Below are positions 1-8,015 of a stretch of DNA of 64,000 nucleotides, piece by piece (positions within the stretch are counted from its first letter, which is position 1; each line of letters begins with the position of its first letter). Source of the DNA: WHSW01 sp963828755 (lineage in GTDB: Bacteria > Actinomycetota > Thermoleophilia > Solirubrobacterales > 70-9); NCBI GenBank assembly GCA_963828755.1, contig CAWHFY010000022.1:124001-188000 (forward strand). Reading direction: 5' to 3'. A program made the position numbers and the translations under genes. The notes under the pieces are model-generated. The model was not told the DNA's origin, made no database searches, and was given only the letters and a program-made list of their open reading frames with translations.

Positions 1-2
1 CA

Positions 3-824
3 CGCGACGTCCACGCGGCCCAGGTTCTGCTGACCTCCTACGACCTCTCGGTGCGCATGCACTATCTGAACGCGCGCCAGGCGCTGCGCAAGCTGCTCGA
101 GTGGCGCGCCGTGCCCGTCGTCAACGAGAACGACACCACGGCGACCGACGAGATCACCTTCGGCGACAACGACTTCCTCTCCGCGCAGCTGGCGTTGCTG
201 CTCGGCGCCCGACTGCTCGTCCTCCTCACCGACACCGACGGGCTCTACACCGCCGACCCGGCTCGCGACCCGGAGGCCCATCGCGTGCCGACGGTCGACG
301 AGTTCGCCGAGCTCGACCGCTACGAGATCGGCGACCGCACGTCGCTGTACGGCTCCGGCGGCATGCGCAGCAAGGTCGCCGCCGCCGGGATGGCGAGCGC
401 CGCCGGGATCCCGGCGGCGATCTGCGACGGGACCGCTGCCGGCTCGCTGCTCGCCGCCGCCCGTGGGGACGACGTCGGCACCAGGTTCGCGCCGCACCCG
501 GAGCGAACTCCTTCGTTCAAGCTCTGGCTGCGCCACGCGAAGCCCGCTCGCGGCAGGGTCGTCGTCGACGCCGGCGCGGCTCGGATGTTGCGCGAGGGCG
601 GGTCCAGCCTGCTGCCGGTTGGGATCGTCGCGGCCGAGGGCGAGTTCGCGGCGGGCGATGCGGTCGAGGTCGTCTGTGACGGTGCCCTGGTCGGGAAGGG
701 GATCGTCAACTACTCTGCGGCGGAGCTCGTGAGGATCATGGGGTTGAAGTCGGGGGAGGTGGCGGAGCTGCTTCCCAATGCCTCCGAGGAGGCCGTGCAC
801 CGGGATCGGTTCGTGCTCGCGTGA
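3..824 (+). CDS. proB: Glutamate 5-kinase, 5' end missing
   Basis: This enzyme phosphorylates glutamate to gamma-glutamyl phosphate, the first step of proline synthesis in the cytoplasm. The frame is already open at base 3, and the first visible residues (AQVLLTSYDL, then YLNARQAL and VVNENDTTATDE) match the middle of the kinase domain, so the true start lies upstream of the window. The nucleotide-binding stretch LLTDTDGLYTADP and the GSGGMRSKVAAA segment are intact. The last 80 or so residues (GRVVVDAGAARML to SAAELVRIMG) form the usual C-terminal PUA domain. Its stop overlaps the GTG of the next gene, and proA follows after that insert, so the proline pair is interrupted by a protease gene. 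Confidence 0.95.
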   Translation, partial: RDVHAAQVLLTSYDLSVRMHYLNARQALRKLLEWRAVPVVNENDTTATDEITFGDNDFLSAQLALLLGARLLVLLTDTDGLYTADPARDPEAHRVPTVDEFAELDRYEIGDRTSLYGSGGMRSKVAAAGMASAAGIPAAICDGTAAGSLLAAARGDDVGTRFAPHPERTPSFKLWLRHAKPARGRVVVDAGAARMLREGGSSLLPVGIVAAEGEFAAGDAVEVVCDGALVGKGIVNYSAAELVRIMGLKSGEVAELLPNASEEAVHRDRFVLA

Positions 825-1717
825 ACACCCGGTGGAGGTTCGCCGGCGCGGCCGGGTCCGCGCTCGCGCTCGTGGCGCTCGCCGCCACCGAGCCCGCGGT
901 CGCCGTCGCGGATGTTGTCGCCCGCACCAGCGGTGCCCACGGCGGCTGGTGGACGGCGAAGCGGATCGCCAGAGCGCGCCCGCTGTCCGTGACCCGCGAG
1001 GGCGCCGAGACGTCCCTGAAGCAAGCCCCGCTGCCGCCCCCGTTCGAGAGCTTCGAGGTCCCCGATCCGAGCGTCCCGCCGCTGCCGGCGCACGGCAAGG
1101 TCTTCGGCGTCCTGCCCGGGTTCGGCAAGTTCGAGTGCTCGGCGACGGTGATCTCGACCCCGGGCCGCAACGTGGTCATGACCGCGGGTCACTGCGTCTA
1201 CGAGCCCCATTCGCGAGTCGCGGCGAGGCGGCTCACGTTCATCCCCGCCTACACCGACGGCGCCCGCCCGTTCGGGCGCTGGAGCGCGGCCGAGGCGCGC
1301 AGCACTCGCGACTGGATCCGTCGCGAGAACTTCGACTACGACTACGCGACGCTGACGATGCGCCCGCTCGGCGGCCGGCGGATCGAGGAGGTGGTCGGCG
1401 GCCGCGCGCTCGCGGTGGAGACGCCGCGCGCGCAGACCTACAGCGCCTACGGCTACCCGGTCAACTTCGCGGACGCGAGCCGGCTCTGGACCTGCCACGG
1501 CGGCTACGCGGGCGACGACCCGCGGCCGATCCCCGACGGGCCGGCCCCGGTCGGGATGGGCTGCAACATGAAGGCGGGGGCGAGCGGCGGCGGCTGGGTC
1601 AACGACCTCGGCCAGCTCGTCTCGGTCACCAGCTTCGGTTACCGCAAGCGCAAAGGCTTCCTGTACGGCCCGTATCTGACCTCGAGGACGGCCCGGTTGG
1701 TGGCCCGCTCGGACTGA
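821..1717 (+). CDS. Secreted trypsin-like serine protease
   Basis: A probable exported S1-type (V8-like) serine protease of 298 residues. The N-terminus has a basic start, a hydrophobic core (ALALVALAA) and an Ala-rich cleavage region. The triad is visible: His124 in TAGHC, Asp174 in FDYDYATL and Ser255 in AGASGGGW, where the usual GDSGGP is replaced by GASGGG as in other bacterial glutamyl-endopeptidase-like proteins. Two cysteines flank the domain. The GTG start overlaps the proB stop (GTGA), so it is probably co-translated with proB although it has no obvious link to proline synthesis. The substrate is unknown. Confidence 0.85.
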   Translation: MNTRWRFAGAAGSALALVALAATEPAVAVADVVARTSGAHGGWWTAKRIARARPLSVTREGAETSLKQAPLPPPFESFEVPDPSVPPLPAHGKVFGVLPGFGKFECSATVISTPGRNVVMTAGHCVYEPHSRVAARRLTFIPAYTDGARPFGRWSAAEARSTRDWIRRENFDYDYATLTMRPLGGRRIEEVVGGRALAVETPRAQTYSAYGYPVNFADASRLWTCHGGYAGDDPRPIPDGPAPVGMGCNMKAGASGGGWVNDLGQLVSVTSFGYRKRKGFLYGPYLTSRTARLVARSD

Positions 1718-1754
1718 GCGAAACGCGGTCGGCGGCGGCGTTACCCTTTCCAGG

Positions 1755-3017
1755 ATGGCGATCGCAACGAGGACAGTGACCGATGCGTGCGAGAGCGCCA
1801 AGCGCTCGGCGCGCGCGCTCGCTACCGCCTCGACCAAGACCAAGAACCGCGCCCTCGAGCGGCTCGCTGAGCTGCTCGGCGAACGCACCGACGAGATCCT
1901 GAGCGCCAACGCGCTCGACCTCGCCGACGAGCGCGCCGCGGGGCTCTCGGACGCGCTTCGTGATCGGCTCGCGCTGAGCCCGGAGCGGATCGAGGCGATG
2001 GCCGAGGGCGTGCGCGAGATCGTCGCGCTCCCCGACCCGGTCGGCGAGGAACTCGAGCGGCGCACGATCCAGGACGGCCTCGACCTGCGCAAGCTGCGGG
2101 TCCCGTTGGGGGTCGTCGCGGTGATCTATGAGGCGCGCCCGAACGTGACCGTCGACTGCGCCGCGCTTTGCCTGAAGAGCGGCAACGCGATCGTGCTGCG
2201 CGGGTCCAGCTACGCAGAGCGCTCGAACGCCGCGCTCGCCGGGCTGGTGCGCGAAGCCGTCATCGACGCCGGGCTGCCCGAGGGCGCGGTCGAGCTGCTC
2301 GCCGGCGACCGCGCCGAGCTCGAGCAGTTGGCGACCGCGGAGGGGCTGGTCGAGCTGGTCATTCCGCGCGGCGGCGAGGGGCTCAAGGAGGCGCTGAAGG
2401 CGGTCGCGACGGTGCCGGTGATGTACGCGGCCGGCGGCAACTGCCACGTTTACGTCCACGCAGCCGCCGACCTCGAGATGGCGCGGCGGATCGCGATCAA
2501 CGCAAAGGTCGATCGCCCCGGGGTCTGCAACGCGGCCGAGACGCTGCTTGTCGACGCCGCGGTCGCCGGCGAGTTCCTGCCCGGCGTCCTGTCCGACCTC
2601 GACGCCGCCGGGGTCGAGCTGGTCGGCGACCAGCGCGTCCGCGCTGCCTCCGGGGCGGTTCACGTCGGCGAGGCGACCGAGGCCGACTGGGACACCGAGT
2701 ATCACGGGATGAAGATGACCGTCGGCGTCGTCGACTCGCTCGCCGAGGCGATCGAGCACGTCAACCGCCACGGAACCGGGCACACGGAGGCGATCGTCAC
2801 CGCCGACGACGCGGCCGCGACCGCGTTCTCCGACGGAGTCGACGCTGCGGTCGTGTTCGTCAACGCCTCGACCCGCTACACCGACGGCTACGTGTTCGGG
2901 ATGGGAGCCGAGATCGGCAACTCGACCCAGAAGCTTCACGCGCGCGGGCCGATCGGGCTGCGCGAGCTCACGACGACCAAGTACGTCGTCCACGGCAGCG
3001 GCCAGGTCCGGGGGTAG
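1755..3017 (+). CDS. proA: Gamma-glutamyl phosphate reductase
   Basis: NADPH-dependent reduction of gamma-glutamyl phosphate to glutamate semialdehyde, the second proline step. The protein has 420 residues, the normal family length. Recognisable aldehyde-dehydrogenase-fold segments are PLGVVAVIYEARPNVTVD, LKSGNAIVLRGSS, the catalytic cysteine in RPGVCNAAETLLV and the C-terminal MGAEIGNSTQKLHARGP motif. It begins with ATG, 37 bases after the protease stop. The product feeds the same pathway as proB, and the gene is followed directly by nadD. Confidence 0.97.
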   Translation: MAIATRTVTDACESAKRSARALATASTKTKNRALERLAELLGERTDEILSANALDLADERAAGLSDALRDRLALSPERIEAMAEGVREIVALPDPVGEELERRTIQDGLDLRKLRVPLGVVAVIYEARPNVTVDCAALCLKSGNAIVLRGSSYAERSNAALAGLVREAVIDAGLPEGAVELLAGDRAELEQLATAEGLVELVIPRGGEGLKEALKAVATVPVMYAAGGNCHVYVHAAADLEMARRIAINAKVDRPGVCNAAETLLVDAAVAGEFLPGVLSDLDAAGVELVGDQRVRAASGAVHVGEATEADWDTEYHGMKMTVGVVDSLAEAIEHVNRHGTGHTEAIVTADDAAATAFSDGVDAAVVFVNASTRYTDGYVFGMGAEIGNSTQKLHARGPIGLRELTTTKYVVHGSGQVRG

Positions 3018-3022
3018 GGACC

Positions 3023-3640
3023 GTCTCGGGCCGCGCCTACGGCGTCCTCGGCGGCGCCTTCAACCCGCCGCACATCGGCCACCTCGTGCTCGCACACGAG
3101 GCGGCGTTCCAGCTCGGCCTCGACGAGGTCCTGTTGGTCCCCACCGGCGAGGCGCCGCACAAGCGGATCGAGCCCGAGCCGGGGCCGCGCGTGCGGCTCG
3201 AGCTGGTCGAGCGCGCGGTGGCAGGGGACGAGCTGCTCAGCGCTAGCGAGTTCGAGGTGGAGAGCGACGGCCCGTCCTACAGCTTTCGTACGCTGGAGTG
3301 GTTGAGTGAGCAGCGGCCTGGCGACGAGATTCACTTCCTGATGGGAGCCGACGTCGCAGCGCACCTGGAGGGGTGGAAGCGTCCCGCGCGGGTGCTCGAG
3401 CTGGCCCGGCTCGGGATCGCCGGCCGACCGGGGACGGCGCTCGACGAGGCCGAGGCGGCGCTCGACCGGCTCGGAGCCGGCGACCGCGCCGAAGTGGTCC
3501 GGATGCCCGAGCTCGAGGTGTCATCGACCCGGATCAGGCGGCGGATCGCGGCCGGGCGCCCGGTGCGGTACCTGGTCCCGGATCCGGTGCTCGAGCTGAT
3601 CGCCGAGCGCGGCCTCTATCGCGAGCGGGTGGCGGCATGA
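3023..3640 (+). CDS. nadD: Nicotinate-nucleotide adenylyltransferase, start codon unclear
   Basis: Makes nicotinic acid adenine dinucleotide from NaMN and ATP in NAD synthesis. The nucleotidyltransferase signature GGAFNPPHIGHLVLA lies at the extreme N-terminus and the distal SSTRIRRRIAAG motif is present, so the protein is complete at about 205 residues. The oddity is the start: between the proA stop and the first conserved residues this frame has no ATG, GTG or TTG. The nearest in-frame near-cognate codon is GTC at 3023, which is the boundary given here. Either a non-standard start or a base error is needed. The stop overlaps the rsfS ATG (ATGA). Confidence 0.88.
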   Translation, partial: VSGRAYGVLGGAFNPPHIGHLVLAHEAAFQLGLDEVLLVPTGEAPHKRIEPEPGPRVRLELVERAVAGDELLSASEFEVESDGPSYSFRTLEWLSEQRPGDEIHFLMGADVAAHLEGWKRPARVLELARLGIAGRPGTALDEAEAALDRLGAGDRAEVVRMPELEVSSTRIRRRIAAGRPVRYLVPDPVLELIAERGLYRERVAA

Positions 3641-4047
3641 GCGCCGGCGCCGAGGGCGCGCGGGCTCCCGAGGTGCGCGCGCCGGCCGACTCGGCCGAGT
3701 TGACGCGGCTGATCGCCGGGATCGTCGACGACAAGAAGGGCGAGCAGATCGTCGCGCTCGCGGTCGCCGACCTCGTTTCCTACGCCGACTACCTGCTGAT
3801 CGCCACGGCGCGCAACGAGCGCCAGGCGAAGGCGATCGTCGACGAGGTACAGCTCCGCCTGAAGCGCGAGCACGGCCTGCTGCCGGCCCGGGTCGAGGGT
3901 GAGGCCGAGGCGGAGTGGGTGCTGCTCGATTATCTCGACTGCGTCCTGCACGTCCAGAATCCGGAGATGCGCGACCGCTATCGGCTCGACCGGCTCTGGG
4001 GCGAGGCGGGGCGGCTCGAGCTCGAGCTCGAGGGCGCCGCGGACTGA
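3637..4047 (+). CDS. rsfS: Ribosomal silencing factor RsfS
   Basis: Binds ribosomal protein uL14 on the 50S subunit and blocks subunit joining under nutrient limitation. The protein has 136 residues with an acidic, Ala-rich N-terminal tail, followed by the compact RsfS/DUF143 domain (DKKGEQIVALAVADL, SYADYLLIATARNERQAKAI, WVLLDYLDCVLHV). Its ATG overlaps the nadD stop, the conserved nadD-rsfS arrangement. The C-terminus (RLWGEAGRLELELEG) is typical of the family. Confidence 0.95.
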   Translation: MSAGAEGARAPEVRAPADSAELTRLIAGIVDDKKGEQIVALAVADLVSYADYLLIATARNERQAKAIVDEVQLRLKREHGLLPARVEGEAEAEWVLLDYLDCVLHVQNPEMRDRYRLDRLWGEAGRLELELEGAAD

Positions 4048-4096
4048 GCGCGCCTCGGGCGGCTGTCCGTCCGACGCCGGGCCTAGCGTCCCGGCC

Positions 4097-4838
4097 GTGA
4101 AGGCGTTCAAGCGTTCCCTGCTGGGCTACCGGCGCAGCGAGGTGGATGAGGCGCTGGCGGCGCGTGACGCGGCGCTCGCCGATGCCTCGGCGGCGCTCGA
4201 GCTCAACGAGGGCGAGCTGCAGCAACACCGAGCCCGGGTCGCCCAGCTGGAGGTGGTCTGCGACCGGCTGTCCAGCGAGGTGGTCGCCGGGCGCGGTGAG
4301 CTCGACCGGCTGCGCGCCGAGCTCGCGGTCGAGCGGGCGCGGGTCGAGCGCTTCGAGCAGATCGGGACGCAGGCGCGCGCGCAGGCGACGAGGATCCGGA
4401 TGCGGGCGCTGCGCGACGCGGTCGATCTGGCGGCACGCCTCGAGCAGCTCGAGCAGGCGCCGACGCACACACGCTCGCGACTGCTCGACTCGGTGCGCGA
4501 GGCGATCCAGCGGCTCGGCGCCGACGGCGACCCGGCGCGCTCGTCGGGGAGCGGCGGACGGCGGCGCCGAGGCGGAGATCTTCGAGGGCATGGTCGAGGT
4601 CGAGGTCGGGCCACTGGAGGACTTCTCGCAGCTGGTCGGATTCGAGGACGCCGCCGGCGCGATCGGCGCGACGTCGGAGATCTCGGTGCGCCGCTTCGCG
4701 CGCGGCCGGGCGACGCTCGAGATGCGCCTCGACGAACCGGTGGAGCTGCTGCGCGAGCTGGAGCAGCGCTCGCCGTTCGAGTTCCGGGTGCGTGACCGGC
4801 GCTTCGATCGCCTCGTGCTCGACGTCGAGGACGAGTAG
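4097..4838 (+). CDS. DivIVA-like coiled-coil protein, frame broken
   Basis: The GTG-started product opens with FKRSLLGYRRSEVDEAL, a DivIVA/GpsB-type membrane-curvature head, followed by a long Ala/Glu/Arg-rich coiled coil of about 110 residues. The frame then leaves coding character between about 4530 and 4565. It resumes one base later as EAEIFEGMVEVEVGPL and runs to GLU-rich FDRLVLDVEDE at 4838. This C-terminal part looks like a compact alpha/beta domain of unknown function. One +1 skip restores a protein of about 246 residues. A role in polar or septal scaffolding is an inference from the head motif only. Confidence 0.65.
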
Positions 4839-4983
4839 GCGACAAGCGGCGCGCGCCCGGCGCCCCGATTGGGATCGGCGGCGCTGGGTCGGGGGAAGGG
4901 GGCTTGCGAGCATGGCGCTGCGCGGGCGGCTCGGAGGCTGAGGCTCGCGCTCTTCCGTCCGGTCGTTATGCGAACATGCGTTC

Positions 4984-5377
4984 GTGTCAGGTCACGATCC
5001 GAACCTCAAGGGCAACGTCGCCGAGTTGAAGATCGCCGCCGAGGCGACTCGGCTCGGAATCGAGGTTCTTCGCCCGATGGCGGAGCACGAGCGCTACGAC
5101 TTCGTGTTCGAGATCGAGGGCGAGTTCAAGCGGGTTCAGTGCAAATCGGCTCCGCGGCGCGGCGACGTCGTCGTGGTCACATTCGCTGACCAACAGGCGG
5201 GGACCGAAGCGCGGTCACGTTCGCACCAAGTACACCGCGGATGAGATCGACGCTGTGGCGGCTTACTGCCCATCGCTCGACGAGTGCTTCTACATTCCAA
5301 TCGAACGGATTGCCGGGATGAGCGCAATGCATCTTCGGCTTGGCCCGGCGCGAAACGGCTGCAGCGAGCCGCGTTAA
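4984..5377 (+). CDS. PD-(D/E)XK endonuclease-like protein, frame broken
   Basis: A small protein resembling the group I intron endonuclease-like PDDEXK family. The visible order is KGNVAELKIAAEATRLG, then ERYDFVFEIEG with the acidic catalytic position, then FKRVQCKSA, which carries the Q/C-x-K arm. One extra base (C5212) puts the tail in the next frame, where VRTKYTADEIDAVAAYC, SLDECFYIPIE and RLGPARNGC continue the family pattern to a TAA. The repaired length is about 130 residues. It stands alone, just upstream of a tRNA gene. No intron is visible nearby, so its role is unknown. Confidence 0.65.
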
Positions 5378-5400
5378 ACTTCGCTCGCGATTACCGTCTC

Positions 5401-5474
5401 GGGGCTGTAGCTCAGCTGGGCAGAGCGTCGCCTGGCAGTGCGAAGGTCGTCGGTTCGAGTCCCGACCAGCTCCA
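5401..5474 (+). tRNA. tRNA-Ala (GGC), structurally imperfect
   Basis: The acceptor strands GGGGCTG and CAGCTCC pair, the D-arm GCTC/GAGC is normal, and the loop CTGGCAG gives a GGC anticodon, so this is tRNA-Ala. Two departures are visible. The anticodon stem reads TCGC on the 5' side against TGCGA on the 3' side, one base short. The T-arm GTCGG-TTCGAGT-CCCGAC carries one base too many. No CCA is encoded. Either the gene is decaying or the sequence holds one deletion and one insertion here. Confidence 0.75.
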
Positions 5475-5499
5475 CTCTCGTACCGCGGGAGCAGATCCC

Positions 5500-5697
5500 G
5501 TGACGCTCGGCGCGCACGAGTTCCGCGAGCGCTTCGGCTGGTACCTGGAACGAGCCAGCGCCGGCGAGACCTTCCAGGTCAACCGCTTCGGCAAGCCGTA
5601 CGCTCGTCTCTGCCCGCCGCACGACCAGCTCGACCTCGCCGAGCCGACCGCTGCGGCTGAGGTGGTCCCGATCAGCAAAGCGAAGGAGTCAGCGTGA
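5500..5697 (+). CDS. Orphan Phd/YefM-type antitoxin
   Basis: A 65-residue protein with the Phd/YefM DNA-binding pattern: GAHEFRERFGWYLERASAGE, then FQVNRFGKPYARLCP. Such proteins repress their own toxin-antitoxin operon and neutralise a Doc or RelE-type toxin through the C-terminal tail. GTG is chosen as the start because homology begins there and upstream codons run into the tRNA gene. No toxin gene follows: the stop overlaps the start of a VOC protein gene. It is therefore an orphan, or a regulator recruited for another purpose. Confidence 0.75.
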   Translation: MTLGAHEFRERFGWYLERASAGETFQVNRFGKPYARLCPPHDQLDLAEPTAAAEVVPISKAKESA

Positions 5698-6129
5698 CCG
5701 TCCCCTCCCGACTCTCCATCGTCACCGTCGGTGCCCGCGACCTGCCCGCACTGCGCAGCTTCTACGAGCGCCTCGGCTGGGTCACGAATACGAGCGCCGG
5801 CGACTTCGCCGCCTTCCCGCTCGGCGGCGCCGTGTTCACGATCTACGAGATCGCGAAGCTCGCCGAGGAGGCGGGCGGCCTCGAGGTTCCCGCAGCCGGG
5901 CACCTTCAACGGCGTCACGCTGGCGATCAACGTCGACGAGCGCGAGGGGGTCGACGCGGCGATCGACGCCGCGCAGGCCGCGGGCGCCACGCTCGGCGCC
6001 GCGCCGACCGACCGCGAGTGGGGCGGACGGTCCGGCTACTTCGCGGACCCGGAGGGCAACGTGTGGGAGGTCGCCTGGTTGCCGGGCGCCGAGTTCGACG
6101 ACCGCGGCGCCCTGATCTGGCCTTTCTGA
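5694..6129 (+). CDS. VOC-superfamily (glyoxalase-like) protein, frame broken
   Basis: A vicinal-oxygen-chelate fold protein of about 144 residues. The first half (LSIVTVGARDLPALRSFYERLGW, FPLGGAVFTIYE) and second half (GTFNGVTLAINVDE, GYFADPEGNVWEVAWLP) each form one beta-alpha-beta-beta-beta repeat, the second with the DPEGN-WE metal-site signature. The halves lie in adjacent frames, and one surplus G in the run at 5898-5900 explains the break. The GTG start overlaps the stop of the antitoxin gene. The substrate cannot be read from the sequence. Confidence 0.78.
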
Positions 6130-6160
6130 CGGCGCGCCTTGCGCCGCGCGGCAGACCGGA

Positions 6161-6658
6161 CTAGGCGGAGCTCGCCGCCTCCGCTTCGGCCGCGCGAGCA
6201 ACGTCGCAGGTCGAGCCGATCGTCTCGAGCATCTGGCGTACCTCGCAAGGGTTGCTGCCGAGCGCGGGGAGGAAGTCCTCGGCGATGCCGCGCGCGTACA
6301 CCGGCCACATCCGCTCGAGCATCCGCTCGCCTTCCTCGGTCAGCTGGATGTGGAAGCTGCGGCGGTCGCCCGGGCATGCGGTGCGCCGGACCAGCTCGTT
6401 CCGCTCGATCCGGTCGATCAGCCGGCTCAACCCGCTGTTGGAGAGCAGCACGCGCTCGGCCAGCTCGACCTGGCGCAGACTCCGCTCGGGCGCCTCGCGC
6501 AGCGCCGCGAGCACGTCGTACCACGACAACGGCGGCAGATCGGCGTCGTCGAGGTCGGCGCTGATCCGCCTCAACATCGTCGAGTGGGCGCGCAGGAACG
6601 CTCGCCACGCGGCCAGTTGGTCCTCGCTGATCTGCTCCTTTGCGGGGCTTTCGCTCAT
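6161..6658 (-). CDS. MarR-family transcriptional repressor
   Basis: A 165-residue winged-helix regulator of the MarR group. LSWYDVLAALREAP, LRQVELAERVLLSNSGLSRL (recognition helix), IDRIERNELVRR and the wing CPGDRRSFHIQLTEEG follow the family order, with dimerising helices at both ends. ATG 6658 is preferred over TTG 6664. The gene is divergent from yceI, and the shared gap contains palindromes covering the yceI promoter. It therefore probably represses yceI, the FMN reductase gene and itself. The C-terminal AEAEAAS tail is short and acidic. The ligand is unknown. Confidence 0.9.
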   Translation of the reverse strand: MSESPAKEQISEDQLAAWRAFLRAHSTMLRRISADLDDADLPPLSWYDVLAALREAPERSLRQVELAERVLLSNSGLSRLIDRIERNELVRRTACPGDRRSFHIQLTEEGERMLERMWPVYARGIAEDFLPALGSNPCEVRQMLETIGSTCDVARAAEAEAASSA

Positions 6659-6661
6659 CGC

Positions 6662-6750
6662 CAACGATTGTACCCACCTAGTCGTTGACTCCGCAACAAT
6701 TATCTGTATAATCGTTGCATCATCAACAGTTGATCAAACATCAAAAGGAG
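6662..6750 (+). promoter_or_regulatory. MarR/yceI divergent promoter and operators
   Basis: This is an unusually AT-rich island. A consensus-like -35 TTGACT (6685-6690) and -10 TATAAT (6707-6712) are 16 bases apart on the + strand. A near-perfect palindrome with arms CAACAATTAT and ATAATCGTTG spans 6694-6717 and covers the -10. A second CAACGA...TCGTTG pair spans 6662-6687, over the -35. A ribosome site AAGGAG lies at 6745-6750, seven bases before the yceI ATG. Overlap of operator and core promoter implies repression. Confidence 0.8.
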
Positions 6751-6757
6751 CTTTCAG

Positions 6758-7309
6758 ATGAGCGCAGCAACCACAGAGAGAATCGTCCCCAACGGGACCT
6801 GGGCGGTCGACAACGCGCACTCGAGCGCCAACTTCGAGGTCGAGCACGGCGGCGTCTCGGTGTTTCGCGGCGGCTTCAGGCCGATCGACGCGACCCTGAC
6901 GGCCACGGACGACGGCCTCGTGCTCGAGGGCGCGGTCAAGGTCGAGAGCATCAGCGTCGACGACGAGAACATCCGGCCGCACCTGCTGTCGCCGGACTTC
7001 TTCGACGTCCTCCGCAACCCGCGGATCACCTACCGCTCGACCGAGATCGCCGGGGGCGCCGACGAGCTCACGGTCACGGGCAAGCTGTCGATGGCCGGAA
7101 TCTCGCTCCCGGTCACGGCGACCGGTCGCGTCCGCGGCCCCGTCTCCTTCGGCGAGGGGCTGGAGAAGCTCTCGGTCTCGCTCGAGACCACCGTCGACCG
7201 GACCGCCTTCGGGATGGTCTGGCAGATGGAGCTTCCGGGCGGCGAGCAGGCGCTCGCCAACGACGTCCGCCTCGTCGTCGAGCTCGAGCTGCTCAAGGAC
7301 CAGGGCTGA
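6758..7309 (+). CDS. YceI-family lipocalin-like protein
   Basis: A 183-residue YceI-domain protein, an eight-stranded barrel that binds isoprenoid-like lipids in characterised members. Diagnostic stretches are GTWAVDNAHSSANFEVEH, FRGGFRPIDATL, LLSPDFFDVLRNPRITYRST and the closing ANDVRLVVELEL. No signal peptide is present, so it should act in the cytoplasm, unlike Escherichia coli YceI. It has the strongest ribosome site seen in the window and sits under a MarR-type operator, with the flavin reductase gene five bases downstream. Confidence 0.93.
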   Translation: MSAATTERIVPNGTWAVDNAHSSANFEVEHGGVSVFRGGFRPIDATLTATDDGLVLEGAVKVESISVDDENIRPHLLSPDFFDVLRNPRITYRSTEIAGGADELTVTGKLSMAGISLPVTATGRVRGPVSFGEGLEKLSVSLETTVDRTAFGMVWQMELPGGEQALANDVRLVVELELLKDQG

Positions 7310-7314
7310 TCGCG

Positions 7315-7878
7315 ATGCGGATTCTCGCCATCCCCGGCAGCGTCCGCCGCGATTCCCACAACGCGCGCCTGCTCCGCCACGCGGCGGAGCGGGCGCCTGA
7401 GGGCGTCGAGGTCGAGCTCTGGGACGGGCTCAAGTCGATCCCGCCCTACGACCAGGACGACGACACCGATACCCCGCCCGCCCCGGTCGCCGAGCTACGC
7501 GCGGCGATCGCCGCCGCCGACGGGCTTCTGTTCGCCACCCCGGAATACAACTCGTCGATCCCCGGCGTGCTCAAGAACGCGATCGACTGGGCGTCGCGCC
7601 CGCGCGCCACGACCCCGCTGCAGAACAAACCGGCCGCGGTGGTCGGCGCGACCACCGGCGCCTTCGGCGCCGTCTGGGCGCAGGCCGAGCTGCGCAAGGT
7701 GCTCGCCTCGACCGGCGCCCGGGTGATCGACCTCGACCTGCCGCTCGCCCGCGCCCACGAGGCCTTCGACGCCGACGGCCTGCTGCTCGACCCCGGCCAC
7801 GACGCCCGGGTCGCCGAGGTCCTCGAGGCGCTCGGCGCCGAGGTCGCCACCGACCGCGAGCTCGCGCTGGCCGCCTGA
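7315..7878 (+). CDS. NAD(P)H-dependent FMN reductase
   Basis: A flavodoxin-fold reductase of 187 residues. The FMN phosphate loop is PGSVRRDSHNARLL. The TPEYNSSIPGVLKNAIDW motif is the hallmark of the NADPH-dependent FMN reductase (ChrR/azoreductase-like) family. It probably reduces flavins or quinones and is transcribed with yceI under the MarR-type regulator. That context suggests a response to electrophiles or redox-active compounds, which is inference. The ATG is five bases after the yceI stop. Confidence 0.92.
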   Translation: MRILAIPGSVRRDSHNARLLRHAAERAPEGVEVELWDGLKSIPPYDQDDDTDTPPAPVAELRAAIAAADGLLFATPEYNSSIPGVLKNAIDWASRPRATTPLQNKPAAVVGATTGAFGAVWAQAELRKVLASTGARVIDLDLPLARAHEAFDADGLLLDPGHDARVAEVLEALGAEVATDRELALAA

Positions 7879-7943
7879 GCGCGGCTTCGGCTGATCGGTC
7901 GTCCCATCACAACTTCCTCGCTCGTCGTCGGCCTAGTCGAGAA

Positions 7944-7992
7944 CGGCGCCTCAACGGCGGCGCGGGTCGGCTTCGCTTTCGCTCCGCCTCCC
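7944..7992 (+). repeat. GCTTCGC-family dispersed repeat, intergenic copy
   Basis: Between the FMN reductase gene and leuS lies GCGCCTCAACGGCGGCGCGG, then GGCTTCGCTTTCGCTCCGCC. The same words recur inside polA (51690-51792) and, on the opposite strand, at 55946-56101. The match covers about 40 bases with a few differences. Confidence 0.6.
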
Positions 7993-8015
7993 GGGCGCTC
8001 GTAATATCGGGGCCG

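Noticed and set aside
2168..3016. Long + strand ORF overlapping proA upstream of nadD
   Set aside because: It is the shifted shadow of proA: Arg-rich translation with no family features until the NadD part begins.
4839..4983. Gene in the gap before the nuclease-like ORF
   Set aside because: No start with a family-like product was found. The gap appears non-coding.
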